This document shows positions 1 to 10,085 of a stretch of 64,000 bases of DNA, one piece after another. The stretch is from Aureimonas jatrophae (lineage in GTDB: Bacteria; Pseudomonadota; Alphaproteobacteria; Rhizobiales; Rhizobiaceae): NCBI RefSeq assembly GCF_900104035.1, contig NZ_FNIT01000006.1, forward strand, positions 62,001-126,000. The letters are read 5' to 3'. The position numbers were made by a program, and so were the translations under genes. The notes under the pieces were generated by a model, which did not search any database, had not been told where the DNA came from, and saw nothing but the letters and a program-made list of their open reading frames with translations. Within the stretch, counting starts at the first letter, position 1, and every line of letters begins with the position of its first letter.

Positions 1-1160
1 CGACCGCCGATCCGATCGGATTTGTCACGACCGCCGCCGCGCTGGTCGGAAACGCCCTGATGTTCGCGGTCGCCCTTCAGGTCGCGATCCGCCCCTTCGT
101 CGGGCCGTTGCCCTCGGGTCTTCGGCGTGCGCACGAGACCCACGTCCTCATCTGGATCGGGCCGCTCGTGCTCGGCATCATCGGACTGCTTGCCGCGATC
201 TTCTCGGTCACCACGCATCAGTTCATCTCGAACCCGATGTCGCCGCCGGATCCGTCCGGCGCGCTGGCGGTCGATATCGCGCTCGGCTTCCATTGGGGTC
301 CGGCCCTCATTCTCTCGATCGCGACGGTTGTTCTAGGCGCCGTGCTTTTCTGGCGAGCGGCGCGGGCGCGGGCGACGATCGCCGGCTGGTTGACCCGGAT
401 CGGCTGGGGGCCGGATCGGGGGTTCGACCAGTTCATGCGCGGGCTCGTTCAGGTCTCCTACAAGGTGACGATCGCCCTGCAGCCCGGTCTTCTCGACGTC
501 TACATGCGCGTGACGCTCGCCGTGATCGTCGGCACCGTCTGGGTTACCATGGTCTGGACCAACAGCCTGCCGAGCTGGCCGGGCATGCCGCACCTCTTCT
601 TCTACGAATGGGCGGTGATCGGCATCATCGTGATCGGCGTCCTCGTCGTGGTCCTGGCGGCGAGCCGCCTGACGGCGGTCGTCTCGCTCGGCATTCAGGG
701 ACTGGCCGTGGCGCTCCTCTTCATGCTGCTCGGCGCGCCGGACCTGTCCTTCACCCAGTTCATGGTGGAGGTTCTGTCGGTCTCGATCCTGGCGCTCGTC
801 ATGACGCGTCTTCGCCTGATGCCGGCCGACAAGCGCCCGTGGCGCGACATGGGCGCGGAGGCCGCGCTTTCGGTCGCCGGCGGCCTGGGTCTCGCCCTGT
901 TCCTGCTCGCGATCGTCCAGCGCCCGTTCGATACCGCCGTCACCGACTTCTACGAGCGCTACAGCTATACGATCGCCCATGGTCGTAACATCGTGAACGT
1001 GATCCTCGTCGACTTCCGCGGCGTCGACACGATGGGCGAGATCGCGGTCGTTCTCACGACGGGCGCGGCGATCCTCGCGTTGGTCCGCATACGGGCGGCC
1101 AAACCCGATGCGCGTCATTCGCGCAAGCGGCGGCGCCGGGCAGGGGAGCTGCAGGCATGA
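1..1160 (+). CDS. mrpA: Mrp antiporter subunit A, C-terminal part (cut by window edge)
   Basis: C-terminal part of the large membrane subunit of the Mrp/Mnh/Pha monovalent cation/proton antiporter. The reading frame is open from the first bases, so the gene starts upstream. The visible part has many hydrophobic segments and the conserved C-terminal stretch [20 protein letters not shown], typical of the MrpA C-terminal (DUF4040/MbhE-like) region. Its stop overlaps the mrpB start at 1157, the first of several overlaps in a tightly packed operon. The family catalyses Na+ or K+ efflux in exchange for protons at the inner membrane, serving pH and salt homeostasis (family knowledge). Confidence 0.95.
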   Translation, partial: TADPIGFVTTAAALVGNALMFAVALQVAIRPFVGPLPSGLRRAHETHVLIWIGPLVLGIIGLLAAIFSVTTHQFISNPMSPPDPSGALAVDIALGFHWGPALILSIATVVLGAVLFWRAARARATIAGWLTRIGWGPDRGFDQFMRGLVQVSYKVTIALQPGLLDVYMRVTLAVIVGTVWVTMVWTNSLPSWPGMPHLFFYEWAVIGIIVIGVLVVVLAASRLTAVVSLGIQGLAVALLFMLLGAPDLSFTQFMVEVLSVSILALVMTRLRLMPADKRPWRDMGAEAALSVAGGLGLALFLLAIVQRPFDTAVTDFYERYSYTIAHGRNIVNVILVDFRGVDTMGEIAVVLTTGAAILALVRIRAAKPDARHSRKRRRRAGELQA

Positions 1161-1576
1161 GAACCGTGATCTTCCGCGTCGCGGCCCCCTATCTTACCGC
1201 GCTGATGCTCCTGTTCTCGTTGTTCGTGCTTCTGCGCGGACACAACGAACCCGGTGGAGGCTTCATCGGCGGGCTCATCGCGTCCTCGGCCATCGCGGTC
1301 TACGGCATGGCGTGCGGGGTGGAAGCGGTTCGCAACGCGCTCCATTTCCATCCGATCGCCTATGCGGGTCTGGGCCTGCTCCTTGCCGTGTTCGCCGGCT
1401 TCATGCCGCTTCTGGGCGGCGAGCAGTTCATGACCGGCCTGTGGCTGTTCCTGAACGTGTCGGGAAGCGAACTTGCGCTTTCGACGACGCTCCTCTTCGA
1501 CATCGGGGTGTTTCTCGTGATCGTCGGCGCGATCTCCGCGATCGCGCTGTCGCTCGAAGACTCGCAGGCGGGCTGA
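1157..1576 (+). CDS. mrpB: Mrp antiporter subunit B
   Basis: A 139-residue hydrophobic protein with about four membrane segments and the MnhB-family N-terminal pattern [15 protein letters not shown] (residues ~27-41). It starts at an ATG overlapping the mrpA stop (ATGA), which implies translational coupling. It is part of the hetero-oligomeric Mrp complex in the inner membrane. Length and position after mrpA match the usual mrpABCDEFG order. I see no internal promoter. Confidence 0.95.
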   Translation: MRTVIFRVAAPYLTALMLLFSLFVLLRGHNEPGGGFIGGLIASSAIAVYGMACGVEAVRNALHFHPIAYAGLGLLLAVFAGFMPLLGGEQFMTGLWLFLNVSGSELALSTTLLFDIGVFLVIVGAISAIALSLEDSQAG

Positions 1577-1579
1577 GGC

Positions 1580-1957
1580 ATGGAGGTCGCGCTCGTCGGT
1601 CTGATCGGCATCATGTTCTCGGTCACGATCTATCTGCTGCTGTCGCGCTACATCATCCGCATGCTGCTGGGCGTCGTGCTTCTCGGCAACAGCGTCAACC
1701 TCACGCTGTTCGTGGCCGGCCGCATCGATCCGATCGCGCCTCCCCTCATACCGGCCCAACTGACGACCCCGCCGCAGGATGTCGCCAACGCCCTGCCGCA
1801 GGCGCTGGTGCTGACCGCGATCGTGATCTCTTTCTCGTTCTTCGTGTTTTTGCTGGTGCTGGCCTATCGCGCCTATCAGGACCTGGAGACCGACGACACG
1901 CACGAGATGCGGGTCGCCGAGCCGGAGGACGAGGGGCTGCCGCCCCTCGGATACTGA
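1580..1957 (+). CDS. mrpC: Mrp antiporter subunit C
   Basis: A 125-residue NuoK-like protein with three membrane helices. It carries the family stretch LLGNSVNLTLFVAG (about residues 34-47) and a charged C-terminal tail. It starts 3 bp after the mrpB stop. NuoK/MrpC proteins form part of the antiporter-like proton path shared with complex I (family knowledge). The stop at 1955-1957 overlaps a possible mrpD ATG. Confidence 0.95.
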   Translation: MEVALVGLIGIMFSVTIYLLLSRYIIRMLLGVVLLGNSVNLTLFVAGRIDPIAPPLIPAQLTTPPQDVANALPQALVLTAIVISFSFFVFLLVLAYRAYQDLETDDTHEMRVAEPEDEGLPPLGY

Positions 1958-1971
1958 TGGAAGGCGGGACG

Positions 1972-3660
1972 ATGAACGAGACCCAGGCCCTGATCGACGC
2001 CGCGATGGTAACGCGCGACTACACGTCGGATCAGGCTCTGGTCGTCTTTCCGGTGCTGATCTGCTTCGTCTTCGGCGCGGTGCTTCTCATGGCGCGGCGC
2101 CGTATGGACCTGCATCCGCCGATCGCGGTGACGGGACTGGCGCTTCTCCTGGTCGCCGACCTCGCGCTGCTCGCCCGCATCGCGGGCTGGGGTCCGATGT
2201 CGATGGCGATGGGCGGATGGCGTCCGCCCTTCGGCATCTCCTTCACCGTCGACCTTCTCAGTGCGCTGTTTCTCACGGTCGCGGGCTTCGCCGGCCTGGC
2301 CTGCGGCATCTATGCGGTCGCCTCGATCGATGAGGAGGGACGCCGCTACGGCTTCTTTCCGTTCCTGTTCATGGTTCTCGGCGGCGTGTCCGGCGCCTTC
2401 CTGACCGGCGACATCTTCAACCTCTACGTCTGGTTCGAGGTGATGCTGATCGGGTCCTTCGGGCTTCTGATCCTGGGGTCGGAGCGCGAGCAGCTCGACG
2501 GCGCGACGAAGTACGGTTTCCTGAACCTTCTCGGCGCGACGCTCTTCCTGCTGACGATCGGCTATTGTTACGGCGTGTTCGGAACGCTCAACATGGCCGA
2601 TATCGCGCTGAAGTCGGCGAGCCTCGAGGGCAACGGCGTTCTGCTCACGATCGCCTCGCTCTTTCTGGTCGCCTTCTCGATGAAGGCCGCCGCCTTTCCG
2701 TTGAACTTCTGGTTACCGGCCTCCTACCACACGCCTCGTTTCGTCGTGTCGGCCCTGTTTGCGGGTCTTCTCACGAAGGTCGGCATCTACGCGTTGATCC
2801 GCGTCGTCCTGATGCTGTTCCCGCCGGAGCGCGGCGGCATCGGATTGATACTGGCATGGATGGCGGCGCTCACGATGCTCGTCGGGTCGCTGGGTGCGCT
2901 CGCCCAAAGCGACCTGCGCCGGCTCCTGAACTATGTCGTGATCGCCGGCATCGGTACGATCCTGGTGGGTCTGGCGGTTCCGCCCGTTCTGGAAAGCAAC
3001 TCGGCCGCCATCACCACGGGCGCCGCGGCGGTCCTGCGCGAGCAATCCGGGTTGCCCTTCAACAACGGCGTCTCCAGCGATGGCCCGCTCGCGACGGGCT
3101 TGTCCGGCGCGATCTTCTACGCCGTCCACTCGATCGTGGTCATGACGGCGCTGTATCTCGCCGCCGGCGTCGCCGCCTTCCGGACCGGCACGTCCTCGCT
3201 GCACGAGATGGGCGGCATGTGGCGGCGCCACCCGCTGTTTTCGGTTCTGTTTCTGGTGCTGCTTCTGGGCGTTGCCGGGTTGCCGCCCTTCTCGGGGTTC
3301 TGGCCGAAGCTTCTTCTGGTCCGCGCGTCGATCGCAGCCGATCTGCCTTGGCTCGCGACCACCGTCCTGGTGTCCGGCTTCCTTCTGACGATCGCGAGCG
3401 CCCGTATCTTCGCGCTCGCCTTCTGGCGTCCGCTGCCTGTGCTGGCCGACGCGAACGAGCCGCATCCCCACTCCGAGGACGGCTTCCGTGCGCCGCCGCC
3501 CGGACGCCCGCTCGCGCTCGTGCCGCTCGTCGCTCTCAGCCTGTTCGTGGTCGCGATCGGTATCTGGCCGGAGGGACTGGGACGGTTGAGCTTCGAGGCC
3601 GCGCATCAGGTGCTCTCGCCGAGCGCCTATCTCGCCTCGGTCCTGGGAACCGCGCCATGA
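1972..3660 (+). CDS. mrpD: Mrp antiporter subunit D
   Basis: NuoN/NuoM-like proton-translocating subunit of about 562 residues with some 14 predicted membrane helices. It contains the family segment LTGDIFNLYVWFEVMLIGSF and the helix-breaking KAAAFPLNFWLPASYHTP. I place the start at ATG 1972, which has GGAAGGCGGG about 3-12 bases upstream; an in-frame ATG at 1957 overlapping the mrpC stop would add five residues (MEGGT). The stop overlaps the mrpE start at 3657. The residues QALVVFPVLI fit an MrpD N-terminal helix. Confidence 0.95.
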   Translation: MNETQALIDAAMVTRDYTSDQALVVFPVLICFVFGAVLLMARRRMDLHPPIAVTGLALLLVADLALLARIAGWGPMSMAMGGWRPPFGISFTVDLLSALFLTVAGFAGLACGIYAVASIDEEGRRYGFFPFLFMVLGGVSGAFLTGDIFNLYVWFEVMLIGSFGLLILGSEREQLDGATKYGFLNLLGATLFLLTIGYCYGVFGTLNMADIALKSASLEGNGVLLTIASLFLVAFSMKAAAFPLNFWLPASYHTPRFVVSALFAGLLTKVGIYALIRVVLMLFPPERGGIGLILAWMAALTMLVGSLGALAQSDLRRLLNYVVIAGIGTILVGLAVPPVLESNSAAITTGAAAVLREQSGLPFNNGVSSDGPLATGLSGAIFYAVHSIVVMTALYLAAGVAAFRTGTSSLHEMGGMWRRHPLFSVLFLVLLLGVAGLPPFSGFWPKLLLVRASIAADLPWLATTVLVSGFLLTIASARIFALAFWRPLPVLADANEPHPHSEDGFRAPPPGRPLALVPLVALSLFVVAIGIWPEGLGRLSFEAAHQVLSPSAYLASVLGTAP

Positions 3661-4130
3661 ATCCCTTCGTCGCCAATCTTCTGCTCGCTCTGGTCTGGCT
3701 GGTGGTGACCGGCACCTTCAGCCTCGGCAACCTCATCTTCGGTTTCGTCTTGGGGGCCGGCAGCCTGTTCCTGATCCGCGAGCAGATCGGCGCGGTGTCC
3801 TATTTCCGCCGTGGCAAGAAGATCGTCTCGCTCATCCTGTTCCTGATCTACGATCTGGCGATCTCGGCCTGGCGCGTGGCGCGAACCGTGCTGAACCCCA
3901 AGCTCGATGTCCGGCCCGGCGTGTTCCTGTATCGGCACCGCGTCTCCTCCGAGTTCGAGATCGCGCTCCTGTCGAACCTCGTCGGCCTGACGCCGGGAAC
4001 CCTGATCTTCGACATTTCTGACGACGAACGAACGCTTTTCATTCACGCGCTCGATTGTTCGGATCCCAACGCCCGCCGTCGCGAGATTCGCGACGGATTC
4101 GAGCGCCGGATCTTGGAGCTCTTCGCATGA
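3657..4130 (+). CDS. mrpE: Mrp antiporter subunit E
   Basis: A 157-residue MnhE-family protein. The N-terminus has two membrane helices, and the soluble part carries the family signature [17 protein letters not shown] followed by [10 protein letters not shown]. It starts ATGA-overlapped with mrpD and ends ATGA-overlapped with mrpF. MrpE helps assembly and activity of the antiporter complex (family knowledge). Confidence 0.94.
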   Translation: MNPFVANLLLALVWLVVTGTFSLGNLIFGFVLGAGSLFLIREQIGAVSYFRRGKKIVSLILFLIYDLAISAWRVARTVLNPKLDVRPGVFLYRHRVSSEFEIALLSNLVGLTPGTLIFDISDDERTLFIHALDCSDPNARRREIRDGFERRILELFA

Positions 4131-4486
4131 ACCTCCTTCAGTTCTCCGACCTCTTCCTCGACGTCTGCCTGTCGATCGCGCTCGCGCTTTTGTGCCTGGC
4201 CCTGTTACTGACCGTCGCCCGCATCTGGAAGGGACCGACCCTGCCGGACCGGGTCCTCGGTCTCGATGTCCTGACGTCCTCCGCCATCGGCTTCATCGCG
4301 GTGATCGGCATCGACACGGGCTTCACGCTCTATGTCGACATCGCCATCGCGCTCGGCCTCGTCGGCTTCCTCGCCACGATCTCGTTCGCGCGCTTCATTC
4401 TGACGCGTGGCGACACGGAACGCTCTCCGGTCTATGGCGCGCCTGAACCCGCCGACTTGCGCGCCCGCCGCGAGGAGGACGAATGA
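4127..4486 (+). CDS. mrpF: Mrp antiporter subunit F
   Basis: A 119-residue, three-helix MnhF-family protein with the conserved run [20 protein letters not shown] in the first loop. The ATG at 4127 overlaps the mrpE stop and gives the expected length; earlier in-frame ATGs would extend into mrpE. The stop overlaps mrpG. MrpF has been linked to Na+ and bile-salt efflux in other bacteria (family knowledge). Confidence 0.94.
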   Translation: MNLLQFSDLFLDVCLSIALALLCLALLLTVARIWKGPTLPDRVLGLDVLTSSAIGFIAVIGIDTGFTLYVDIAIALGLVGFLATISFARFILTRGDTERSPVYGAPEPADLRARREEDE

Positions 4487-4860
4487 GCGGCATCGGCAAC
4501 ATCCTCGCCGGTATCTTCGTGGTCATGGGCGCGGGCTTCGCCCTGATCGCGGCGATCGGTATCCTGCGCCTGCCTGATTTCTACACGCGCATCCACGCGG
4601 CCTCGAAGGCGGGAACGGTTGGTTCGGTCCTGGCGCTGCTCGCGCTCGCCATCGTATCCGACGAGTCCGCCGAGGTGCTGCGCGCGATCGCCGCCATCGT
4701 GTTCTTCTTTCTGACCGCGCCGATCTCCGCCCATCTTCTCGGTCGATCTGCTTACACGGCGGGCTATCGCATGTGGGAGGGGTCCGTGCGCAACGAGATG
4801 CAGGAACTCAAGGAAACGGGCCGGGTGGAATCGGCGCCGAGTTCCGAGGCGCCGAGTTGA
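4483..4860 (+). CDS. mrpG: Mrp antiporter subunit G
   Basis: A 125-residue MnhG/PhaG protein with three helices and the conserved motif [20 protein letters not shown] between helices 1 and 2. It is the last antiporter subunit of the operon. Its stop overlaps the TTG start of the next gene, so a small DUF423 protein is probably co-translated with the antiporter. Confidence 0.95.
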   Translation: MSGIGNILAGIFVVMGAGFALIAAIGILRLPDFYTRIHAASKAGTVGSVLALLALAIVSDESAEVLRAIAAIVFFFLTAPISAHLLGRSAYTAGYRMWEGSVRNEMQELKETGRVESAPSSEAPS

Positions 4861-5228
4861 GGCCGGGGCGCCTCGATCGGCTCGCCGTCGCGCTGGCCGG
4901 CCTCCTCGGCGCGCTGGCGACTGCAGGCGCGGCGCTGGCCGCTCACGGGCGCACGGAGGGGTCGTTCCTGGCGATCGCGGCCGCCGTCGCCTTCGTCCAT
5001 GCGCCCGCGCTGCTGGCACTGGGCCTCGCGGGCTCGGCCTTGCGGGCGCGAGCCCTTCCGATCGGGTTGATGACGCTGGGCACGCTACTCTTCTCCGGTG
5101 ACCTCGCATCGCGCGCTCTGCTCGGTGGCCGGGCTTTCCTGAACGCGGCGCCGACCGGCGGAACGCTGCTGATCCTCGGCTGGCTGTCGCTCGTGGTTCT
5201 GGCAGCTCTGCCCGCACGCCGAGCTTGA
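4857..5228 (+). CDS. DUF423 family membrane protein
   Basis: Small hydrophobic protein with about four membrane helices and the DUF423 pattern GAxAAHG (ALAAHGRTEG) plus LFSGDLASRALLGG and PTGGTLLILGW. I choose the TTG at 4857, which overlaps the mrpG stop and gives 123 residues, the usual length of this family. A longer upstream frame would run through mrpG. The family has no firm function. Its coupling to mrpG suggests co-expression, not necessarily a shared role. Confidence 0.82.
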   Translation: MRPGRLDRLAVALAGLLGALATAGAALAAHGRTEGSFLAIAAAVAFVHAPALLALGLAGSALRARALPIGLMTLGTLLFSGDLASRALLGGRAFLNAAPTGGTLLILGWLSLVVLAALPARRA

Positions 5229-5277
5229 CGCAGGCGCTCCTTCCGCTTCTACGCGAAGCGCAAACGGGAAGGGCACG

Positions 5278-6066
5278 ATGATGACCGGGTTCGACAGGGC
5301 GCTGTTCGAAGGGCGAAGCGTGGTGGTGACGGGTGCCGGACGTGGCATTGGCGCCGCCGTGACGGCTGGCTTCCTGGCCTGCGGCGCGCGCGTCGTCGCT
5401 CATGCGGGGCGTGATCTCACCCATGCCGAGACCGACCTTCTGCCCCGATTGTCGGATGGGGAGCGCGCACGGCTTCAACTCGTAACGGGCGACCTTGCCA
5501 AGCCCGATGGCGGCGAGCAACTGGCAGCCGCCGTACTGGCTGCGGCAGACGATGCGGTGGATGTGCTCGTCAACAACGCCGGGACGATGGGCGGCCGCGT
5601 CCTGGCGGGCGACACCACACCCGGCTTCTACGACGAGGTGCTCGACCTCAACATCCGGCAGGTCGTGACGTTGACGGCGGCGTTGTTGCCGGCGCTGCGG
5701 CGAGCGAGCGATGCGGCGATCGTCAACACGGTGTCGATCTCGGCGCGGCAGGGCGGCAGTGCGGGTTCGTCCCTGTATTCGGGCACCAAGGCCTTCGTCG
5801 CCGCCTGGAGCAAGTCGCTCGCCAAGGAGCTGGCGCCGGACGGCATTCGCGTCAACGCGGTCTCGCCCGGTACGATCATGACCGACTTCCACCGGCGCTA
5901 CTCCTCCGAGGAGAAGCTGCGCGCGACGGCCGAGACCATTCCGCTGAAGCGTCTCGGGACGGCCGAAGACTGTGCCCCGGCTTATCTTTTCCTCGCTGCG
6001 CCTGCGCTGTCCGGCTACCTGACGGGGCAGGTGATCGAGGTGAACGGCGGTCAGCTCATGGCCTGA
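5278..6066 (+). CDS. SDR family oxidoreductase (FabG-like)
   Basis: A 262-residue classical short-chain dehydrogenase/reductase. It has the nucleotide-binding glycine motif TGAGRGIG, the NNAG motif, the catalytic serine in NTVSIS and YSGTKAF with the YxxxK pair, and the C-terminal GQVIEVNGGQ typical of FabG-like enzymes. A ribosome site (GGGAAGG) precedes ATGATG. The substrate cannot be told from sequence. It converges on acvB, with only 6 bp between the stops. Confidence 0.9.
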   Translation: MMTGFDRALFEGRSVVVTGAGRGIGAAVTAGFLACGARVVAHAGRDLTHAETDLLPRLSDGERARLQLVTGDLAKPDGGEQLAAAVLAAADDAVDVLVNNAGTMGGRVLAGDTTPGFYDEVLDLNIRQVVTLTAALLPALRRASDAAIVNTVSISARQGGSAGSSLYSGTKAFVAAWSKSLAKELAPDGIRVNAVSPGTIMTDFHRRYSSEEKLRATAETIPLKRLGTAEDCAPAYLFLAAPALSGYLTGQVIEVNGGQLMA

Positions 6067-6072
6067 CGACCC

Positions 6073-7482
6073 TCACGGCGTGGTCGCCGTGACGGCAGCC
6101 GTCACGGCCGCGGGCGGTCCGCCCTTGAGGGCGGCGAGAATGCGCTCGGCCATCGCATCGTAGTTGCCGTCGAAGTGATGGCCACCGTCGATCGGCAGCT
6201 TCGTCACGCTGGCGAGCTTGGGATCCAAGCAGGCCGTGTCGGTCTCCTCCGTGCCGTAGACGCAGAGCAACTTGGCGGCCGGGATCGACGCCGCCGAGGC
6301 GACGACGCCCCGGTCGCCCGTGGACATGCCGAGCCAGCCGCCGACGGAGATCTGGAAGCCGGTCTGGAGCGAGGGTGCGAGCAGGCCCACCAGTGTGACC
6401 CGATCTTGCAGCGCCTGCGGCAGGAAACCGTAGGCGAAGGGCAGGGTATCGGCGCCGAAGGAGTAGCCCATCAGGGCGACCGGGATGCCGGGCCGCGGCT
6501 TGGCATCGGCGAGCATGTCGCCGATGTCGGCGGCCATCTGCTCGGGCGTCTTTTCGCTCCAGAAGTAGCGCAGGGAATCGACGCCGATCACCTCGACGCC
6601 GTGCTCGGTGAGCCAGTCGCCGATCGTCTTGTCGAGATCGCGCCAGCCACCGTCGCCCGAAAAGAAGATCACGGTCGCGACCGGATCGCCCTTGGGTTTG
6701 CCGACCACGATCGGGAGCGCAGAGTTGTCGGCCTCGGCGATGCGCACCGCGGCGTCGACGCCCGCGTCCTGTCGCTCATCGGCCGCCGCACCGATCTCGG
6801 TGCCCGCGTGAAGCGTTCCCGTCAGCGGTGTCGGTGCCGCCGTGCCCGCATCCAGCACGAAGGTGAAGGGCTGGGGCAGTTCCGCCGCGCGGTCGTAGCT
6901 GAACGTGTTGTGGCCTTCCGGCGTCGCCTTGGCGCCTTCGCAGACCGGCAGGCGCGAGCGCGCCGTATCGGAGGGCTGGATCGCGACGCCGCCCGCGAGC
7001 GTCGCCGCCGGTGCGTCGGCCACGGCGGCATAGGCCATGGTGCCGCCTTCGCCCCGTCCGATCACGACCGGATGGAAGTAGGTGTCGAGCTGCAGCGCGC
7101 GCAACGCTTCCTTTGCGATCCCTTCCAGGTCGGAGCCGAGATAGATGCAGTCGTCGCCCGTCTCGATCTCGGACTCGACGCCCGCGCGCCACCGGTCGAG
7201 GTCGACCGGGAGAACGATCAGCCCGCTGTCGACGAGGTCCGCCGCCAGCGATCGATCGGCGGCCGTCAGTCCGCCGCCGTCGGAGATCAGGACCGCAAGA
7301 CCCGTCGCGTCGCCATCGGGCGACAGGACCGGCACGTTGGTCATGTTTTCGTAGGAGACGGTCGTGGCCGGCACGGCCTCGGCGGTATCGGTGCCGACGG
7401 CCTGCATGACGAGCGCGCCGGTGGCGACACCCGCGACGACCACCGCGCCGATGGCGGAGAGAACGAGAGCGATGCGGTTCAT
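6073..7482 (-). CDS. acvB: AcvB/VirJ family protein, probable lysyl-phosphatidylglycerol hydrolase
   Basis: Protein of 469 residues with an N-terminal signal/anchor helix (ALVLSAIGAVVVAGVATGALV) and a VirJ-type alpha/beta-hydrolase domain. It has FSGDGGWRDLDK, the nucleophile elbow GYSFGAD and a late DGGHHFDG histidine. AcvB in Agrobacterium and rhizobia hydrolyses lysyl-phosphatidylglycerol in the periplasm (family knowledge). The ATG at 7482 overlaps the stop of lpiA/mprF, whose product makes that lipid. Synthesis and breakdown are therefore coupled in one operon. Confidence 0.88.
   Translation of the reverse strand: MNRIALVLSAIGAVVVAGVATGALVMQAVGTDTAEAVPATTVSYENMTNVPVLSPDGDATGLAVLISDGGGLTAADRSLAADLVDSGLIVLPVDLDRWRAGVESEIETGDDCIYLGSDLEGIAKEALRALQLDTYFHPVVIGRGEGGTMAYAAVADAPAATLAGGVAIQPSDTARSRLPVCEGAKATPEGHNTFSYDRAAELPQPFTFVLDAGTAAPTPLTGTLHAGTEIGAAADERQDAGVDAAVRIAEADNSALPIVVGKPKGDPVATVIFFSGDGGWRDLDKTIGDWLTEHGVEVIGVDSLRYFWSEKTPEQMAADIGDMLADAKPRPGIPVALMGYSFGADTLPFAYGFLPQALQDRVTLVGLLAPSLQTGFQISVGGWLGMSTGDRGVVASAASIPAAKLLCVYGTEETDTACLDPKLASVTKLPIDGGHHFDGNYDAMAERILAALKGGPPAAVTAAVTATTP
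6087..6107. terminator. Hairpin between convergent SDR and acvB ends
   Basis: Perfect 9-bp stem CCGTGACGG / CCGTCACGG with a 3-nt loop. It lies inside the last codons of acvB (repeated Ala-Val-Thr) and 20 bp past the SDR stop. It could terminate both convergent transcripts, but it lacks a T-run, so this is tentative. Confidence 0.35.
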
Positions 7483-10085
7483 GGCAGCTTCGGGCGTCCT
7501 GAGATGAGCGTGGTCACGTCGACGAGGACCTTGGCCGTGTCGAAGCCGCCGGGACAAACGAGGTAGTGCGGCGTCCAGACCGGCCCGAACTTCTGCTTGA
7601 ACGCCTTCAGGCCGTCGAAATGGTAGAAGGATCCGCCGCGCCGGTAAAGAAACGAGCCGAAGCGGTTCCAGCGCGAGGCGCCGCGCCGGTCAACGAGGCC
7701 CGAAAGCGGTGCCGCTCCAAGATCGAACCATTGGTACCCTTCGGCCTTGGCATGCAGCATCAGACGCGTGAAGAGCGCGTCCATGATGATGCGCGAGACG
7801 TTGGGCAGGAAGCGCATGAGATCGATCGATATCTCGTGCCTGTCGGCTCCGCGCCAGAGGTTCGCGAAGGCGACGATCCGCCCCTCCTTCCGGAGCACCG
7901 CCATGTCGAAGTGCTGGAGGTAGGCGGGGTCGAAGTAGCCGAGCGAGAACCCCTTCTCGGAGCCCGACTTGATCGCAAGCCAGGCGTCCGAGACGGCGCG
8001 CAGCTCGTCCATCGCAGCGACGACCTCCTCGCGGCTAATGATCGAGAACTCCAGCCCCTCGCGCTCGGCGCGCCGCACGGCCGTGCGTAGGTCCTGACGC
8101 TTCGGACCGTCCGTGTTGAACTTCGTCAGATCGACGCGCGCGACCTCGCCGAGCTTCAGGGCCACGAGACCCATGTCGAGAAACAGGGGCAGGCTTTCGG
8201 GGCGCACCTGGTAGAAAACCGGGCGCTCGGCTTCACGATCGGCCTTGTCGCGAAAGCTCCAGGCCAGGTCCGCCATGATGTCGGGCGGCGCGACGGGCTC
8301 GCCGAGCGCGATCAGGCTGCCGCCCGAGCGCGCGTACATCACGAAGCCGCGCTTGTCGGGTGAAAACAGGAAACGCTTGTCGCCGAGGAGCGCAAGGGCC
8401 GATGCCGTATGAGGCGAGGCGGCGACGATCGGCGCCACCTCCGGGGGCACGTCGGAGCGCTTCTGGACGCGTTCGGTGCGCCGATGGATCGCGACGTCGA
8501 GACCCACCGCGGCCAGCACCGCGAAGGCGACGACACTGGCGCGCAGGAAGCGCGGCGCGTTGGCCTCGGTGGCGAAATCGAACCAGAGCGTGTTGGCGTA
8601 GTCGACGTGGCGATAGGCCAGAAGTCCCAGCCAGACGCTGGCGATCAGGGTCGCGCAGACGGCGGCAAGCCAGCCCCAGGTGATCGCAAAGGGATTGATG
8701 CCGGAGCGGCGGTAGAAGGCATGGCGGAAGCCGAGCAGCAGGACGGCGAGAACGAGAAGAATGACGGCTTCTTCCCAGTCGAGGCCCTTGAGGAGCGAGA
8801 AGAGCGCGCCCGCCACAAGCAGACCGATCGAGACGAGCCACGCGCGCCAGAGACGCTTGGCAAGACCGCGTGCGATGACGAGCAACGCAACGCCGACCAC
8901 GGTCGCGGCCAGATGCGACATCTCGATAAAGGGCAGCGGCACGAAATCGTTGAGGACGGTCAACCGGTCGGCGATGCCCGGCGTCGAGCCCGAGGCGAGA
9001 AGCACAATGCCGCCCGCAAAGGCGAGGACGGCAACGGTCGGCGGCACCATGGGTTCGAAGACCCGTACGAACTCGCGCGTCGGTCCCTTGATCGCATCGC
9101 GCCGACGCACCGCCTCGACCACGAGAAGCGCGACCACCGTGAGGACGAGCGGCAGAACCGTGTAGATCAGGCGATAGATCAGGAGCGCGGCGACGACATC
9201 GGCGCGATTCTGAAGGCCGAGGCTGATGACGATCGTCGCCTCGAAGGCACCCAGACCGCCCGGCGCGCTGGAGGCGACACCCACCACCACCGCCACCGCG
9301 AACACCACGGCGAAGAGCACGAAGGAGCCGACGCTGTTCTCGGGCAGGAGCACGTAGAGAACGCCAGCCGCGGCCGCGAGGTCGACGATGCCGGCCGCGA
9401 TCTGCACCAGCGCGCCGTTGCCCGAGGGCAGCGGCAGCGACAGCTTGCCGACGCTGGCGCGGCGGTCTCCGTAGGACAGCCAGACCACGAAGCCGACGAC
9501 ACCGATCACCAGCGCGGCGCCCAGCGCGATCTCGGCGGCAAGGCCCAGATCGCGCAGGACGGGCACCTCGGTCGGATCCACCAGCAGCGCCGCGCCCACC
9601 ATGAGCGCGAGCGCGAACCAGAGGGCGAACCAGGACGTGCCGACGATCCGTCCGATGTCGGCCAACTCGATGCCGCCGGACTTGTAGACGTGGTAGCGCA
9701 GGGCGCCACCGGTCAGAAGCGGGAAGCCGAGCGCGTTCGACACCGCGTAGCCGGCCGCGCCCACCGCTGCGGCCACCGGCCGGGTGACGCGTCCCGGCGC
9801 GATCGTATCGACGGCGACCACGTCGTAGAGCGAGACGGCGGCGAAGCTCAGCCCCGTCAGAAGAACGGCCATCACGAGATCGGCGGTGCTGACGGCGGAG
9901 AGGGCACCCCGCACGTCGGCGAGCGAGATCTCCGACACCATGCGCTCCAACGCCACGAAGGCCGCGAGCGTGATCGCGACTCCGATGACGATCGGAAGAA
10001 ACCGCTTCCACGCCGGTGCGGCTTCAGCGTTGGGAAGCCCCGGTGCGGACAGGGACGCTTCGGTCCGCTCGACCCCAGTTGTCAT
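7479..10085 (-). CDS. mprF: Bifunctional lysylphosphatidylglycerol flippase/synthetase
   Basis: Protein of 868 residues of the MprF/LpiA family. The N-terminal half has many membrane helices of the flippase domain, including SSAPGGLGAFEATIV. The C-terminal third is the cytoplasmic DUF2156 aminoacyl-transferase domain (LLGDKRFLFSPDKRGFVMYA, WFDLGAAPLSGL, FKQKFGPVWTPHY). It transfers lysine from lysyl-tRNA to phosphatidylglycerol and flips the product, lowering surface charge. The ATG at 10085 is chosen over upstream in-frame codons because the family N-terminus begins here. It is followed by acvB with a 4-bp overlap, like the acid-induced lpiA-acvB operon of rhizobia. Confidence 0.93.
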   Translation of the reverse strand: MTTGVERTEASLSAPGLPNAEAAPAWKRFLPIVIGVAITLAAFVALERMVSEISLADVRGALSAVSTADLVMAVLLTGLSFAAVSLYDVVAVDTIAPGRVTRPVAAAVGAAGYAVSNALGFPLLTGGALRYHVYKSGGIELADIGRIVGTSWFALWFALALMVGAALLVDPTEVPVLRDLGLAAEIALGAALVIGVVGFVVWLSYGDRRASVGKLSLPLPSGNGALVQIAAGIVDLAAAAGVLYVLLPENSVGSFVLFAVVFAVAVVVGVASSAPGGLGAFEATIVISLGLQNRADVVAALLIYRLIYTVLPLVLTVVALLVVEAVRRRDAIKGPTREFVRVFEPMVPPTVAVLAFAGGIVLLASGSTPGIADRLTVLNDFVPLPFIEMSHLAATVVGVALLVIARGLAKRLWRAWLVSIGLLVAGALFSLLKGLDWEEAVILLVLAVLLLGFRHAFYRRSGINPFAITWGWLAAVCATLIASVWLGLLAYRHVDYANTLWFDFATEANAPRFLRASVVAFAVLAAVGLDVAIHRRTERVQKRSDVPPEVAPIVAASPHTASALALLGDKRFLFSPDKRGFVMYARSGGSLIALGEPVAPPDIMADLAWSFRDKADREAERPVFYQVRPESLPLFLDMGLVALKLGEVARVDLTKFNTDGPKRQDLRTAVRRAEREGLEFSIISREEVVAAMDELRAVSDAWLAIKSGSEKGFSLGYFDPAYLQHFDMAVLRKEGRIVAFANLWRGADRHEISIDLMRFLPNVSRIIMDALFTRLMLHAKAEGYQWFDLGAAPLSGLVDRRGASRWNRFGSFLYRRGGSFYHFDGLKAFKQKFGPVWTPHYLVCPGGFDTAKVLVDVTTLISGRPKLP